Shown here: positions 9,521 to 19,342 of the stretch, one piece after another
How the letters are laid out: each line of letters starts with the position of its first letter
Numbering within the stretch: the first letter of the stretch is position 1
DNA from: an uncultured Flavobacteriaceae bacterium
GTDB lineage: Bacteria; Bacteroidota; Bacteroidia; Flavobacteriales; Flavobacteriaceae
Reading direction: 5' to 3'
DNA: 64,000 nt
NCBI GenBank assembly: GCA_947504035.1
Contig: CANNGA010000008.1
Location: 1-64,000 of the forward strand
The notes under the pieces: generated by a model
The model's database searches: none
Seen by the model: only the letters and a program-made list of their open reading frames with translations
Told to the model about the DNA's origin: nothing
Position numbers and translations under genes: made by a program

Positions 9521-10075
9521 ATGAAAAGTTTAGTAAAAATTTTAGCGATAGCATTAGTAGGTGTCATAGCGTCTTGTAAAAAAGATTCAGCACCAAACTA
9601 TCAATACATGCCTAACATGTATGAGTCTGCAGGATATGAGACTTACGGTGAAAATGCGATGTTTGAAAATGGTATGGAAGCAAGAACACCTGCACCAGGA
9701 AGTATACCAAGAGGGTATGTACCTTTCGATATAGAAGGCACTACAGAAGGGTATAATCTTGCTAAGGCTACTTTGCAGAGTCCATTAGACAGTACGCAAG
9801 TGGATTTAGAACGTGGTAAAGAACTATATAACATTTATTGCGGTATCTGTCATGGTACTAAAGGGAATGGTAAAGGGAAATTGGTACAGCGTGAAAAAAT
9901 ATTAGGTATTCCTAGTTATGACGATGCGGGAAGAGCCATCAATGCAGGAAGTATCTATCACACAATTTATTATGGTAAGAATGCCATGGGTAGTTACGCA
10001 AATCAATTAAACGAAGAAGAGCGCTGGCAAGTAGTTTCTTATGTTTTAAAGTTAAAATCAGATTTAGAAAAGTAA
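9521..10075 (+). CDS. actE: Alternative complex III subunit ActE (mono-heme cytochrome c lipoprotein)
   Basis: The 184-residue product has a lipoprotein signal (lipobox Cys19 in VIASCKK). A Tyr/Met-rich linker follows, then a class I cytochrome c domain with heme motif CGICH at about 107-111 and a distal Met in the NAMGSYANQL segment. It is a membrane-anchored periplasmic electron carrier of ACIII. The gap of 94 bp after actD is the largest inside the act genes. Confidence 0.92.
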   Translation: MKSLVKILAIALVGVIASCKKDSAPNYQYMPNMYESAGYETYGENAMFENGMEARTPAPGSIPRGYVPFDIEGTTEGYNLAKATLQSPLDSTQVDLERGKELYNIYCGICHGTKGNGKGKLVQREKILGIPSYDDAGRAINAGSIYHTIYYGKNAMGSYANQLNEEERWQVVSYVLKLKSDLEK

Positions 10076-10094
10076 GAAGACAAGATTATTAGAT

Positions 10095-11456
10095 ATGTAT
10101 ACATTTTCAAATAAATTAAAGACATTTTCTATCATTCTAATCGTATTAGGCGCATTAGGTGTAGGTTATGGTTTTATGACATCTCATAAATCTTTTAAAG
10201 AAGTTGAGCACCTACTTGAAGAAGAAGCACACCACGGAGGCGGTCATGAAGAAACAACAGCACATACTACTACAGGGCATGATACCCATGCCGTAGAAGG
10301 TCATGACACGCATGAAGCACCAGCACATGGCGAAGTCAATGCACATGACAAGCATGTAAAGCACGTACAACATCAAATTGCAAACAGACCTTGGTCTGCA
10401 TTGTATGTAGCAGCTTTCTTTTTTATGATGATAGCATTAGGCGTATTGGCCTTTTATGCCATTCAAATCGCATCTCAAGCAGGGTGGTCTCCAGTACTGT
10501 TTAGAGTTATGGAAGGGATTACAGCTTATCTTTTACCAGGAGCCCTAATTGTTTTACTTATAGCAATAGCTTCAGGTACTATAGGCCACTATAACTTATT
10601 CATCTGGATGGATCCAGAAGTTGTAGAACACGACAAGCTCATAGCAGGAAAAACAGGATGGTTAAATATTCCAGGATTTGCAATAAGAGGTCTTATTTTT
10701 ATCGCAGGATGGGTAACCTATAGACATTTTGCACGCAAGTTCTCTATAGCACAAGACGAAGCTGGAGATAACAGTAACTTTAAAAAGTCATTTAGAATTG
10801 CAGCAGCATTTTTAGTATTCTTTATTTACAGTGAATCTATGATGTCTTGGGATTGGATCATGAGTGTAGATCCACACTGGTTCTCTACTTTATTTGGGTG
10901 GTACGTTTTTGCCAGTATGTTTGTAAGTGGTATTACAACAATAGCTTTAATCACGATATACTTAAAATCTAAAGGGTATTTGGAATTTGTAAATGCAAAC
11001 CATTTGCATGATGTTGCTAAATTTATGTTTGCTATCAGTATATTTTGGACGTACTTATGGTTCTCTCAATTTATGTTGATATGGTACTCTAATATACCAG
11101 AAGAAGTAACGTATTTTGTAACACGTTTTAACGATTACAAATTGCCATTCTTAGGTATGGTAGCCCTTAACTTTATATTCCCTTTATTGATGTTAATGAA
11201 TGCAGATTACAAACGTATGCCTTGGTTTGTTGTAATGACAGGTATAGTAATATTGTTTGGGCACTACATTGATATCTTTAATATGATCATGCCAGCAACA
11301 GTTGGAGACAGATGGTTTATAGGAATACCTGAAATAGGGGCCATAGCATTGTTCGCAGGACTGTTTATATTCGTAGTATTTGCAGCCTTAGCAAAAGCAC
11401 CTCTATTAGCTAAAGGCTATCCTTTAATGAAGGAGAGCGAAGATTTTCATTATTAA
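10095..11456 (+). CDS. actF: Alternative complex III subunit ActF with a His-rich segment
   Basis: ActF is the second NrfD-like integral subunit of ACIII. It has 453 residues: a first helix at about 8-30, a hydrophilic loop at 31-97, then a bundle of about nine helices. The loop contains 14 histidines between residues 39 and 93 (HHGGGHEE, GHDTH and similar), a likely metal-binding stretch (inference). The membrane core contains the SWDWIMSVDPHWFSTLFGWY segment typical of this family. It lies 19 nt after actE and 30 nt before coxB. Confidence 0.92.
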   Translation: MYTFSNKLKTFSIILIVLGALGVGYGFMTSHKSFKEVEHLLEEEAHHGGGHEETTAHTTTGHDTHAVEGHDTHEAPAHGEVNAHDKHVKHVQHQIANRPWSALYVAAFFFMMIALGVLAFYAIQIASQAGWSPVLFRVMEGITAYLLPGALIVLLIAIASGTIGHYNLFIWMDPEVVEHDKLIAGKTGWLNIPGFAIRGLIFIAGWVTYRHFARKFSIAQDEAGDNSNFKKSFRIAAAFLVFFIYSESMMSWDWIMSVDPHWFSTLFGWYVFASMFVSGITTIALITIYLKSKGYLEFVNANHLHDVAKFMFAISIFWTYLWFSQFMLIWYSNIPEEVTYFVTRFNDYKLPFLGMVALNFIFPLLMLMNADYKRMPWFVVMTGIVILFGHYIDIFNMIMPATVGDRWFIGIPEIGAIALFAGLFIFVVFAALAKAPLLAKGYPLMKESEDFHY

Positions 11457-11486
11457 TTAAGTTTTAAATAAAGACGACCGATAACA

Positions 11487-12554
11487 ATGACTGCTTTATT
11501 AACAATTATAGTATTAGTATTTATTTCGATTGCCATTTGGCAAATGGTTAAAATCTTTGATTTGGCCCAAGCTAAAGTCGAAAATTCAGATGTTGCCACA
11601 GATAAGGACAACACCATCAATGGCTATCTAATGATGGGATTCTTAGCCTTCATCTATATCATAACTATCGTTTCGATGGTAAAATGGGGCGATCTTCCAT
11701 TATTATCTAATGCTGCATCCGAACACGGCGCAGACGTAGATAACCTTATGGTAATGTCTTTAGTCGTGATTTTCTTTACACAAACCATTACACAATTCCT
11801 TTTACACTATTATGCTTTTAAATACAAAGGTGAAAAAGGAAAGAAAGCATTGTTCTTTGCCGATAACAATAAATTAGAGTTTATCTGGACTATTATTCCA
11901 GTAATCGTATTGGCAGGTTTAATCATTTATGGATTAAATACATGGATTACTATTATGGGAGTAGATGAGAGTGACGACCCTGTAGTCGTAGAGTTATATG
12001 CACAGCAGTTTAACTGGAAAGCGAGATATGCAGGAGCAGATAATACTTTAGGTAAAGCCAATGTACGTTTAATCGATATAGACCGTGCAAACATATTAGG
12101 TTTAGATGAAGCAGACCCAAATGCTCAAGACGATATCATAACTACAGAATTGCACTTACCAGTAGGTCAACCTGTGTTGTTTAAAATGCGATCGCAAGAC
12201 GTATTACACTCAGCGTATATGCCACATTTTAGAGCTCAAATGAACTGTGTGCCAGGTATGATAACCCAATTTGGATTTACACCTACTAAAACAACAGAAG
12301 AGATGCGCCAAACTCCTGCCATACAGGAAAAAGTGAAGCGAATTAATAGTATAAGAGTTGCGAATAGTAAAGACTTGGTAGCCAAAGGCGAAGATGCTTT
12401 AGAACCTTACCAATTTGACTATTTATTACTTTGTAACAAAATATGTGGAAAGTCGCATTACAACATGCAAATGAAGATCATTGTAGAATCGCAAGAAGAC
12501 TATAATGCATGGCTTAAAACACAAAAAGAATTTAAGAACTCTTTAATTAACTAA
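11487..12554 (+). CDS. coxB: Cytochrome c oxidase subunit II
   Basis: This 355-residue subunit delivers electrons through the CuA centre. It has a first helix at about 3-19, further helices near 44-66 and 85-110, and one at 130-152. The periplasmic cupredoxin domain has CuA ligands His (VLHSAYMP, about 241) and the cluster C-NKI-C-GKS-H-YN-M at about 316-327. The residue usually Glu in CxExC is Lys-adjacent here (CNKIC), a variation rather than loss of ligands. The product has more N-terminal hydrophobic helices than the usual two. It directly precedes coxA. Confidence 0.93.
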   Translation: MTALLTIIVLVFISIAIWQMVKIFDLAQAKVENSDVATDKDNTINGYLMMGFLAFIYIITIVSMVKWGDLPLLSNAASEHGADVDNLMVMSLVVIFFTQTITQFLLHYYAFKYKGEKGKKALFFADNNKLEFIWTIIPVIVLAGLIIYGLNTWITIMGVDESDDPVVVELYAQQFNWKARYAGADNTLGKANVRLIDIDRANILGLDEADPNAQDDIITTELHLPVGQPVLFKMRSQDVLHSAYMPHFRAQMNCVPGMITQFGFTPTKTTEEMRQTPAIQEKVKRINSIRVANSKDLVAKGEDALEPYQFDYLLLCNKICGKSHYNMQMKIIVESQEDYNAWLKTQKEFKNSLIN

Positions 12555-12577
12555 TAAAAGAAAACCGATATAGGATT

Positions 12578-14368
12578 ATGTCAGCACACGCAGATACACA
12601 CGCTCACGACGATCACGGACATCACCATAAAGAAACGTTTGTAACTAAATATATATTTAGTCAAGACCATAAAATGATTGCTAAGCAGTATCTTATTACA
12701 GGTACTATTATGGGAGTTATTGGTATATTAATGTCTTTAATATTCCGTATTCAATTGGCTTGGCCAGAAGAACCAAATGTACTTTTTGAAGCTTTATTAG
12801 GAAAATGGGCACCAGATGGTGTTATGGATGCTGATATCTATTTAGCACTTGTAACGATACACGGTACCATAATGGTATTCTTTGTACTAACAGCAGGTTT
12901 AAGTGGTACATTTAGTAACTTATTAATTCCATTGCAGATTGGTGCTAGAGATATGGCGTCTGGATTCTTAAATATGGTATCTTATTGGTTATTCTTCCTA
13001 TCTAGTGTTATCATGGTGATTTCACTATTTGTAGAAGCAGGACCAGCAGCAGCAGGATGGACTATTTATCCACCACTAAGTGCCTTACCATTGGCACAAG
13101 GCGGTTCTGGTTTAGGGATGACCTTATGGCTTGTATCTATGGCTATATTTATTGCCTCATCGCTATTAGGATCACTTAACTATATTGTTACTGTTCTTAA
13201 CTTAAGAACAAAAGGGATGACTATGACAAGATTGCCATTAACAATATGGGCTTTCTTTGTAACCGCTGTAATTGGTGTGATTTCATTTCCAGTATTATTA
13301 TCAGCAGCATTGTTATTGATCATGGATAGAAGCTTTGGAACATCATTCTTCTTATCAGATATCTTTATCCAAGGGGAAGTATTGCATTACCAAGGTGGAT
13401 CACCAGTATTGTTTGAACATTTATTTTGGTTCTTAGGACACCCAGAAGTATATATCATTATACTGCCAGCTATGGGTATCGTATCCGAAGTATTAGCTGC
13501 CAATTCAAGAAAACCAATATTTGGATATAGAGCAATGATTGCTTCGATACTAGCAATTGCATTCTTATCTACTATAGTATGGGGACACCACATGTTCATC
13601 TCAGGAATGAACCCTTTCTTAGGATCTGTATTTACATTTACGACCCTATTAATAGCAATTCCATCTGCGGTAAAAGCCTTTAACTGGATTACCACCATAT
13701 GGAAAGGTAATGTGCAAATGAATCCAGCCATGTTATTCTCAATTGGGTTTGTATCTACATTTATCACAGGAGGATTAACAGGTATTATATTAGGAGATAG
13801 TGCTTTAGATATTAATGTGCACGATACTTATTTCGTAGTAGCACACTTCCACTTAGTAATGGGGATATCTGCACTTTACGGGATGTTTGCAGGGATTTAC
13901 CACTGGTACCCTAAGATGTTTGGTAAAATGATAAATAAAAATTTAGGATACATTCATTTCTGGATTACAGCTATATGTGCTTATGGTGTATTTTTCCCAA
14001 TGCATTTTATAGGAATGGCAGGTCTACCAAGACGTTATTATACCAACTCTAATTTTCCATTATTTGACGATATTACCAATGTTAATGTTGTAATCACCAT
14101 ATTTGCTTTGGTAGGTGGTGTATTCCAATTGGTATATTTATACAATTTCTTTGGAAGCATTTTCTTCGGAAAGAAAGCACCGCAGAACCCTTGGCGCTCT
14201 ACAACATTAGAATGGACAACACCTGTAGAACATGTTCACGGAAACTGGCCAGGAGAGATACCACACGTATACAGATGGGCTTATGATTACAGTAAACCAG
14301 GACATGATGAAGATTTTGTGCCTCAAAATATTCCACTTAAAGACGGAGAAGAGGAACTACAACACTAG
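12578..14368 (+). CDS. coxA: Cytochrome c oxidase subunit I
   Basis: This is the catalytic heme-copper oxidase subunit of 596 residues and twelve or more helices. Visible ligands are His of HGTIMVF (about 94, low-spin heme), HPEVYI (about 287, CuB and the cross-linked Tyr), GHHMF (about 334, CuB) and HDTYFVVAHFHLVMG (about 414-428, binuclear heme and low-spin heme). The N-terminus is His-rich, with seven His in the first 17 residues. It reduces O2 to water and pumps protons. It is the last gene of the operon and is followed by a strong terminator. Subunits III and IV are encoded separately at 43476-45588. Confidence 0.95.
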   Translation: MSAHADTHAHDDHGHHHKETFVTKYIFSQDHKMIAKQYLITGTIMGVIGILMSLIFRIQLAWPEEPNVLFEALLGKWAPDGVMDADIYLALVTIHGTIMVFFVLTAGLSGTFSNLLIPLQIGARDMASGFLNMVSYWLFFLSSVIMVISLFVEAGPAAAGWTIYPPLSALPLAQGGSGLGMTLWLVSMAIFIASSLLGSLNYIVTVLNLRTKGMTMTRLPLTIWAFFVTAVIGVISFPVLLSAALLLIMDRSFGTSFFLSDIFIQGEVLHYQGGSPVLFEHLFWFLGHPEVYIIILPAMGIVSEVLAANSRKPIFGYRAMIASILAIAFLSTIVWGHHMFISGMNPFLGSVFTFTTLLIAIPSAVKAFNWITTIWKGNVQMNPAMLFSIGFVSTFITGGLTGIILGDSALDINVHDTYFVVAHFHLVMGISALYGMFAGIYHWYPKMFGKMINKNLGYIHFWITAICAYGVFFPMHFIGMAGLPRRYYTNSNFPLFDDITNVNVVITIFALVGGVFQLVYLYNFFGSIFFGKKAPQNPWRSTTLEWTTPVEHVHGNWPGEIPHVYRWAYDYSKPGHDEDFVPQNIPLKDGEEELQH

Positions 14369-14390
14369 AGCATTACTATGCTATTTTATA

Positions 14391-14421
14391 AAAAAGCCCA
14401 TCTATTTGAGATGGGCTTTTT
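14391..14421 (+). terminator. Rho-independent terminator of the act-cox operon
   Basis: The perfect 12-bp stem AAAAGCCCATCT / AGATGGGCTTTT surrounds an ATTTG loop and is followed by further T, 22 bp after the coxA stop. Confidence 0.92.
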
Positions 14422-14683
14422 GGTTTTATAAGCTATATGAACCGCATTTTCTTGCTTCAACAGGGCTTAATCCTAGATTTTGTTAATAAAAATTCATACG
14501 AATTCTTATGTTTTGTTGTGAATTTTTCTAAAAAATGATGGTTTTCATCGAAAAAACACAAAATAATTTATTTTTTATCGGTGAGATGTAAAAAAATCCG
14601 TTTATTTGCACATATAAAGTTATTAACAATTTGTTCGATGACTTTTTAGTATTGCTATTAATATGATTTTTAACCATTTTGAA

Positions 14684-17600
14684 ATGAAGACTAAACCTAT
14701 CTCAAAAAATGTTGTTCTAAAAACATTTTCAAGTTTGTTGTTTTTGTTCATGTCATTTGTAATGACTGCACAATGTCCAACAATAATGAATCCAAATCCA
14801 GCGCCTATATGTGACGCTTCAGGTTATACATTTGCAGATCTTAATGCATTCGCAGACACTAGTGTAAGTGGCGATGGCATCGTATGGTATGATGCCCCTA
14901 TCAATGGTACATCATTCAACCCAAATCAATTAGTGAGTGCAGGTACTTATTTTGCAGACGGGCTCTCAGGAACCTGCGGCGTACGAAGTGCTATCACAGT
15001 AAGCTTTGAAGTCGCGCCTTCAGGTGAAAACTTAGACGCCATTTATTGTAACAATGAAAGTCCTGTGATACAAACCTATATAGATGATATTCTTAATGCC
15101 AGTATACCAGCAGGTGGCTCTGTGCAAGTTTTTCAGGACTTTGAATTGACAGACTTGGCAAATCCAGTTGAATCCATTCCGTTAGGGCCATCAAACTATT
15201 ATATTGTATTTATAGATAATATGGGGTGTAGAAGTCAATTAGAAATCGGTCAAGTAGGTGTATTTAATGCGCCAGATGCGCCTACACCTCAAGATCCTCA
15301 AGAGTTTTGTGCAACAGACAATGCTACTATTGGAGATTTAGATCCTGGTACTACAGCTACAAACTTCGTGTGGTTTGCAGATGTAGATGGTAATGGTGAT
15401 CCAATACCCCCAGCATTACAGCCCACTACTGCTTTAGCAGATGGAGAAACTTATTATATTCAAGTAGATGATATTTTTTGTGTGAGTGATGCTGTTCCCG
15501 TAACAGTTAACATTGATACTCCAGTAAGCGCAGGAAGTTCTGCTATATTAGAGTTTTGTAATGATAACTTACGTACCACAGATTTCGATTTATTCGATGA
15601 GTTATCAGGAATAGCAGACCCTACTGGAACTTGGTCAGGACCACTACCTACTACAAATGGCAATAGAGGTACGGTTAATATATCAGGATTAACAGTGCCA
15701 GACAGCTATACCTTTACCTATACCGTAACTTCCGGTGGAGTTTGTCCAGATGGTGTCTCATCTGTAATTATTATTGTAAATGAAGAGTTAAGTTCTGGAA
15801 CCGTAGCAGCAGCTAATCCCGCATCGTTTTGTGAGGCCGGGCGACCTGCCGCATTCGATTTGTTTTCACTATTAGATAATGAAGACCCCAACGGACAGTG
15901 GACACAAGGTACAAGTAGCACAGATCCTGTAGTAAATTCTTCACTAGATTTAACAGGGTTTGCTCCAGCAACCTATAACTTTACCTATACGCAGAATTTA
16001 TTGACCTCATGCCCTAACAATTCTAGAACTGTACAAGTTAGCATATTAGCAGATCCTAATGCAGGACTAGCAGTAAACCAAACCTTATGCGAAAATGATC
16101 TTAGCTCTAATTCACCATTTAATTTGTTCGACGCTTTAGATGGCTCACAAGATAATAATACCGGTGTTTGGAGAGATGCTACCGATACTGTAGTATCGAA
16201 TTCTATAGATATTTCAGGATTCACCACAGCAGGAAGTCCATTTTTGTTTACCTACACTATAGATAACGGAACCTGCTTAGATACCGAACAAATTACAATT
16301 TCAGTTGTCGAAGCTCCAGAATCAGGAACGCCAGTACCAACTTTTCCAGAATTTTGCCAAGGTGAAGCACCTGCTAATTTTGATTTATTTGATTTGATCG
16401 ATGGCGAAGACCAAACCGGTACCTGGTTTATTGGGGCTAATAATTCGGGAGCTTCCACAACGAATAATGTAGACCTGTCTGTACTACCAGCAGATACCTA
16501 TAATTTCACATATGACGTCTCTAGGATAGGGACTTGTGACGATCCAGATATTACAGTCACTATAGTCATTCAAGATACACCTGCACCAAATGTCACAGCA
16601 ACGCAAGTATTTTGTGACAGTGCAACCATAGCCGATTTGGTGGCAACGGGAACAACAATACAATGGTATGAGAACGCGACAGGTGGCTCACCATTAGAAC
16701 CCTCAACAGCTTTAGTAAGTGGAGCAGATTATTTTGCGACACAAACTAACGGAACAACAACCTGTGAATCTACAGTGCGTTCTCAAGTTGATGTTACCAT
16801 TAACCAATCGCCTAATGCAGGAGCGCTAAATACGAATCCTATTTTTATCTGTAATACAGCTAACGTTATCGATTTGTTTACAGGTTTAGACGGAACTCAA
16901 GATACTAATGGTATCTGGGAAGATACTGAAGCTACAGGACGGTTAACAAATAACCTTTTAGATGTTAATGGACTTGCACCAGATACTTACGATTTTGCGT
17001 ATGTGGTAACAGGCGTAGCGCCGTGTTTAGACGATCGTATAACTATTACAGTAACTGTAGAACGGTCTTTAAATGCTGGAAGTGATGCGTCGATTGCTTT
17101 ATGTAGTTCAGAAAATGTAGTCGATTTATTTACACTTTTGGGTACAGCAGATCCAGGAGGCGTATGGTCTCCAGCTTTAGAAAGCGGTACTGGTGTTTTA
17201 AATCCAGAAGTAGATGCTACAGGCGTGTATACCTATACACTCACTAATTCTTGTGGTACAGAGACGAGTGCGGTAACAGCGACCATAACAGAAGCACCAA
17301 ATGCAGGTTTAGATAATGCACTCACATTATGTGTGATTGATGCCTCTACAGATTTATTTACGCTTTTAGGAGCAGATGCGCAAACAGGAGGTGTATGGTC
17401 TCCAGCTTTAGAAAGTAGTACAGGTATTTTTAATCCAGAGTTAGATCAAGAAGGTGTTTATACGTATACAGTAACTTCTACAGCGCCATGTCCATTACAA
17501 GATACTGCAGAAATTGTAGTGATTGTAAATGATACACCACCAGCAACTGTTGTAAATACAGCACCAGAATTTTGTTTGGTAGATGCGCCTACAGTTGCAG

Positions 17601-18334
17601 ATTTAGATGCTAGTTTGGTGTTAGTAGGAACAGTAACGTGGTATGAAGATGAAGCCTTAACACAACCGTTATTAGCTACAGAGGCTTTGGCTACAGAAAC
17701 GTATTATGCGACCCAAACCAACGCTTCAGGATGTGAATCTTCAAGAGCTGTCGTTGTAAATGCTATTGTGAATGATACGCCAACACCTACGCTTGAAGAC
17801 CCAGAAGAAGTCTACTGTATTAATGACGACCCCGGGCCAAGTTTACAAACATTAACAGAAAATATATTTGAATACGATGTTGATCTAGAGAATGTCGTAT
17901 GGTATGATGTGCCAGAAGGCGGCGAAAGGCTTTCTATAGAAACATTATTAGCCGTAACGAGCTATTATGCTGCTTTAATAGATCCTGTAACAGGTTGTGA
18001 AAGTGCGCTACGTTTAGAAGTTGCTCCAGACATTACAGCCTGTGGTCTCTTAGAAATACCAGATGGTTTCTCTCCCAACGGCGATGGAAATAATGACACA
18101 TTCGATATGGATAACATAGCGATTATTCATCCCAATTTTGATATAGAGATTTTTAATAGAAATGGAAACATTGTTTATAAAGGAAATGCAAACACACCAA
18201 GATTTGATGGTACTTCAAACCAAAACAGAGTAGCGTTTAAAGGCGACTTACCAGTAGGGGTGTACTTTTACATCTTTAACTTCAATGATGGTGAAAACAA
18301 TCCCGTACAAGGCCGCTTATATTTAAGCAGATAA
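14684..18334 (+). CDS. Large secreted adhesin-like protein with gliding-motility-associated (T9SS type B) C-terminal domain
   Basis: I chose the start at ATG 14684, so that MKTKPISKN leads directly into the signal peptide ending VMTAQ; an in-frame ATG at 14663 is possible. About 1,216 residues. Two module types alternate. Ig-like CHU_C-associated modules have the pattern WY...L...YYA.Q (for example WYENATGG...YFATQT). Longer modules of about 85-100 residues carry a LFDLLDGEDPNGTW-like core. The last ~95 residues (LEIPDGFSPNGDGNNDTF to LYLSR) form the gliding-motility-associated C-terminal domain that directs type B T9SS cargo. In Flavobacterium johnsoniae, SprB uses the adjacent SprF in the same way. 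Here a PorP/SprF gene follows 28 bp downstream. It is much shorter than SprB. An adhesin role is inferred. Confidence 0.88.
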   Translation: MKTKPISKNVVLKTFSSLLFLFMSFVMTAQCPTIMNPNPAPICDASGYTFADLNAFADTSVSGDGIVWYDAPINGTSFNPNQLVSAGTYFADGLSGTCGVRSAITVSFEVAPSGENLDAIYCNNESPVIQTYIDDILNASIPAGGSVQVFQDFELTDLANPVESIPLGPSNYYIVFIDNMGCRSQLEIGQVGVFNAPDAPTPQDPQEFCATDNATIGDLDPGTTATNFVWFADVDGNGDPIPPALQPTTALADGETYYIQVDDIFCVSDAVPVTVNIDTPVSAGSSAILEFCNDNLRTTDFDLFDELSGIADPTGTWSGPLPTTNGNRGTVNISGLTVPDSYTFTYTVTSGGVCPDGVSSVIIIVNEELSSGTVAAANPASFCEAGRPAAFDLFSLLDNEDPNGQWTQGTSSTDPVVNSSLDLTGFAPATYNFTYTQNLLTSCPNNSRTVQVSILADPNAGLAVNQTLCENDLSSNSPFNLFDALDGSQDNNTGVWRDATDTVVSNSIDISGFTTAGSPFLFTYTIDNGTCLDTEQITISVVEAPESGTPVPTFPEFCQGEAPANFDLFDLIDGEDQTGTWFIGANNSGASTTNNVDLSVLPADTYNFTYDVSRIGTCDDPDITVTIVIQDTPAPNVTATQVFCDSATIADLVATGTTIQWYENATGGSPLEPSTALVSGADYFATQTNGTTTCESTVRSQVDVTINQSPNAGALNTNPIFICNTANVIDLFTGLDGTQDTNGIWEDTEATGRLTNNLLDVNGLAPDTYDFAYVVTGVAPCLDDRITITVTVERSLNAGSDASIALCSSENVVDLFTLLGTADPGGVWSPALESGTGVLNPEVDATGVYTYTLTNSCGTETSAVTATITEAPNAGLDNALTLCVIDASTDLFTLLGADAQTGGVWSPALESSTGIFNPELDQEGVYTYTVTSTAPCPLQDTAEIVVIVNDTPPATVVNTAPEFCLVDAPTVADLDASLVLVGTVTWYEDEALTQPLLATEALATETYYATQTNASGCESSRAVVVNAIVNDTPTPTLEDPEEVYCINDDPGPSLQTLTENIFEYDVDLENVVWYDVPEGGERLSIETLLAVTSYYAALIDPVTGCESALRLEVAPDITACGLLEIPDGFSPNGDGNNDTFDMDNIAIIHPNFDIEIFNRNGNIVYKGNANTPRFDGTSNQNRVAFKGDLPVGVYFYIFNFNDGENNPVQGRLYLSR

Positions 18335-18362
18335 TCTACAGATAAAGCAAAATTTAGAACCA

Positions 18363-19319
18363 ATGAAACATTTAAATAGATATCATAAAATAGCTGCTTT
18401 GTTAAGTTTGGCATTCTTGTCATTTCAAAGTTTTGCACAACAAGATCCGCAGTTCACACAATACATGTATAACCTTAGTGTGATTAATCCAGCCTATGCC
18501 ACGGCCGATGAAGACATTCTTAATATTGGAGGCTTATACAGGTCGCAATGGGTTGGTATAGAAGGTGCACCTAAAACAGGAACATTTTTTGCACATGCGC
18601 CAGTTAATGAAAGAATAGAATTAGGCATCTCCTTTACTAATGATAATATTGGGGATATTGTTAACGAAAATAATATTTTTGCAGATTTTGCCTATGTGTT
18701 ACCTTTAGGGTTAGAAACGAAATTATCATTTGGTGTAAAGGGAGGAGTAAGACTCTTTGATACCAATTTTAACGACTTGGTTCTGCAATCAGGCCCTGCA
18801 GCTAACGATGTTGCTTTTAACGAAAACATAAGTAGCGCATTTCCTAATCTAGGGTTTGGAGCATTTTTCTTTAGTGACAACTACTACCTAGGTTTATCCG
18901 CTCCAAATGTATTATCCTCAAGACATTTAGAGACAGAAAATGGGATAAGAGCAACAGGTGTAGATAACGTGCATTATTTCTTTACAGGAGGATATGTGTT
19001 TGATATTAATTCCAATTTAAAGTTGAAACCCGCTTTTTTAGCCAGAGGGGTAGAAGGTGCGCCCGTAGCACTAGATATTACGGCTAACGTTCTTATTAAT
19101 GAAAAATTAGAAGCAGGTTTGGCCTATCGTTTAGAAGATGCCGTTAGTGCTTTGGTGAATTTTAGAATTACACCACAATTGCGCATTGGTTATGCATATG
19201 ATTATACAACAACTAATTTAGGGAATTTCAATTCTGGATCTCATGAGATATTCATCTTATTCGATGTTGATTTATTTGGTCTAAGACATGGCTTTGACCG
19301 CTCACCAAGATTCTTCTAA
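18363..19319 (+). CDS. PorP/SprF family type IX secretion outer-membrane protein
   Basis: The 318-residue product has a signal peptide (1-25, ending SFAQ). The mature N-terminus QDPQFTQYMYNLSVINPAYA is the family signature. The rest is a predicted beta-barrel ending in LFGLRHGFDRSPRFF. SprF-like proteins are needed for secretion and surface attachment of a type-B-CTD partner encoded next to them, and the upstream gene is the obvious partner. It is 24 bp upstream of the OmpA/PD40 gene. Confidence 0.92.
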   Translation: MKHLNRYHKIAALLSLAFLSFQSFAQQDPQFTQYMYNLSVINPAYATADEDILNIGGLYRSQWVGIEGAPKTGTFFAHAPVNERIELGISFTNDNIGDIVNENNIFADFAYVLPLGLETKLSFGVKGGVRLFDTNFNDLVLQSGPAANDVAFNENISSAFPNLGFGAFFFSDNYYLGLSAPNVLSSRHLETENGIRATGVDNVHYFFTGGYVFDINSNLKLKPAFLARGVEGAPVALDITANVLINEKLEAGLAYRLEDAVSALVNFRITPQLRIGYAYDYTTTNLGNFNSGSHEIFILFDVDLFGLRHGFDRSPRFF

Positions 19320-19342
19320 ACATTATAATACAAGGAAACAAA

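Noticed and set aside
14232-14486. Plus-strand 84-codon frame across the end of coxA
   Set aside because: It overlaps coxA in another frame, runs through the terminator and has no recognisable domain.
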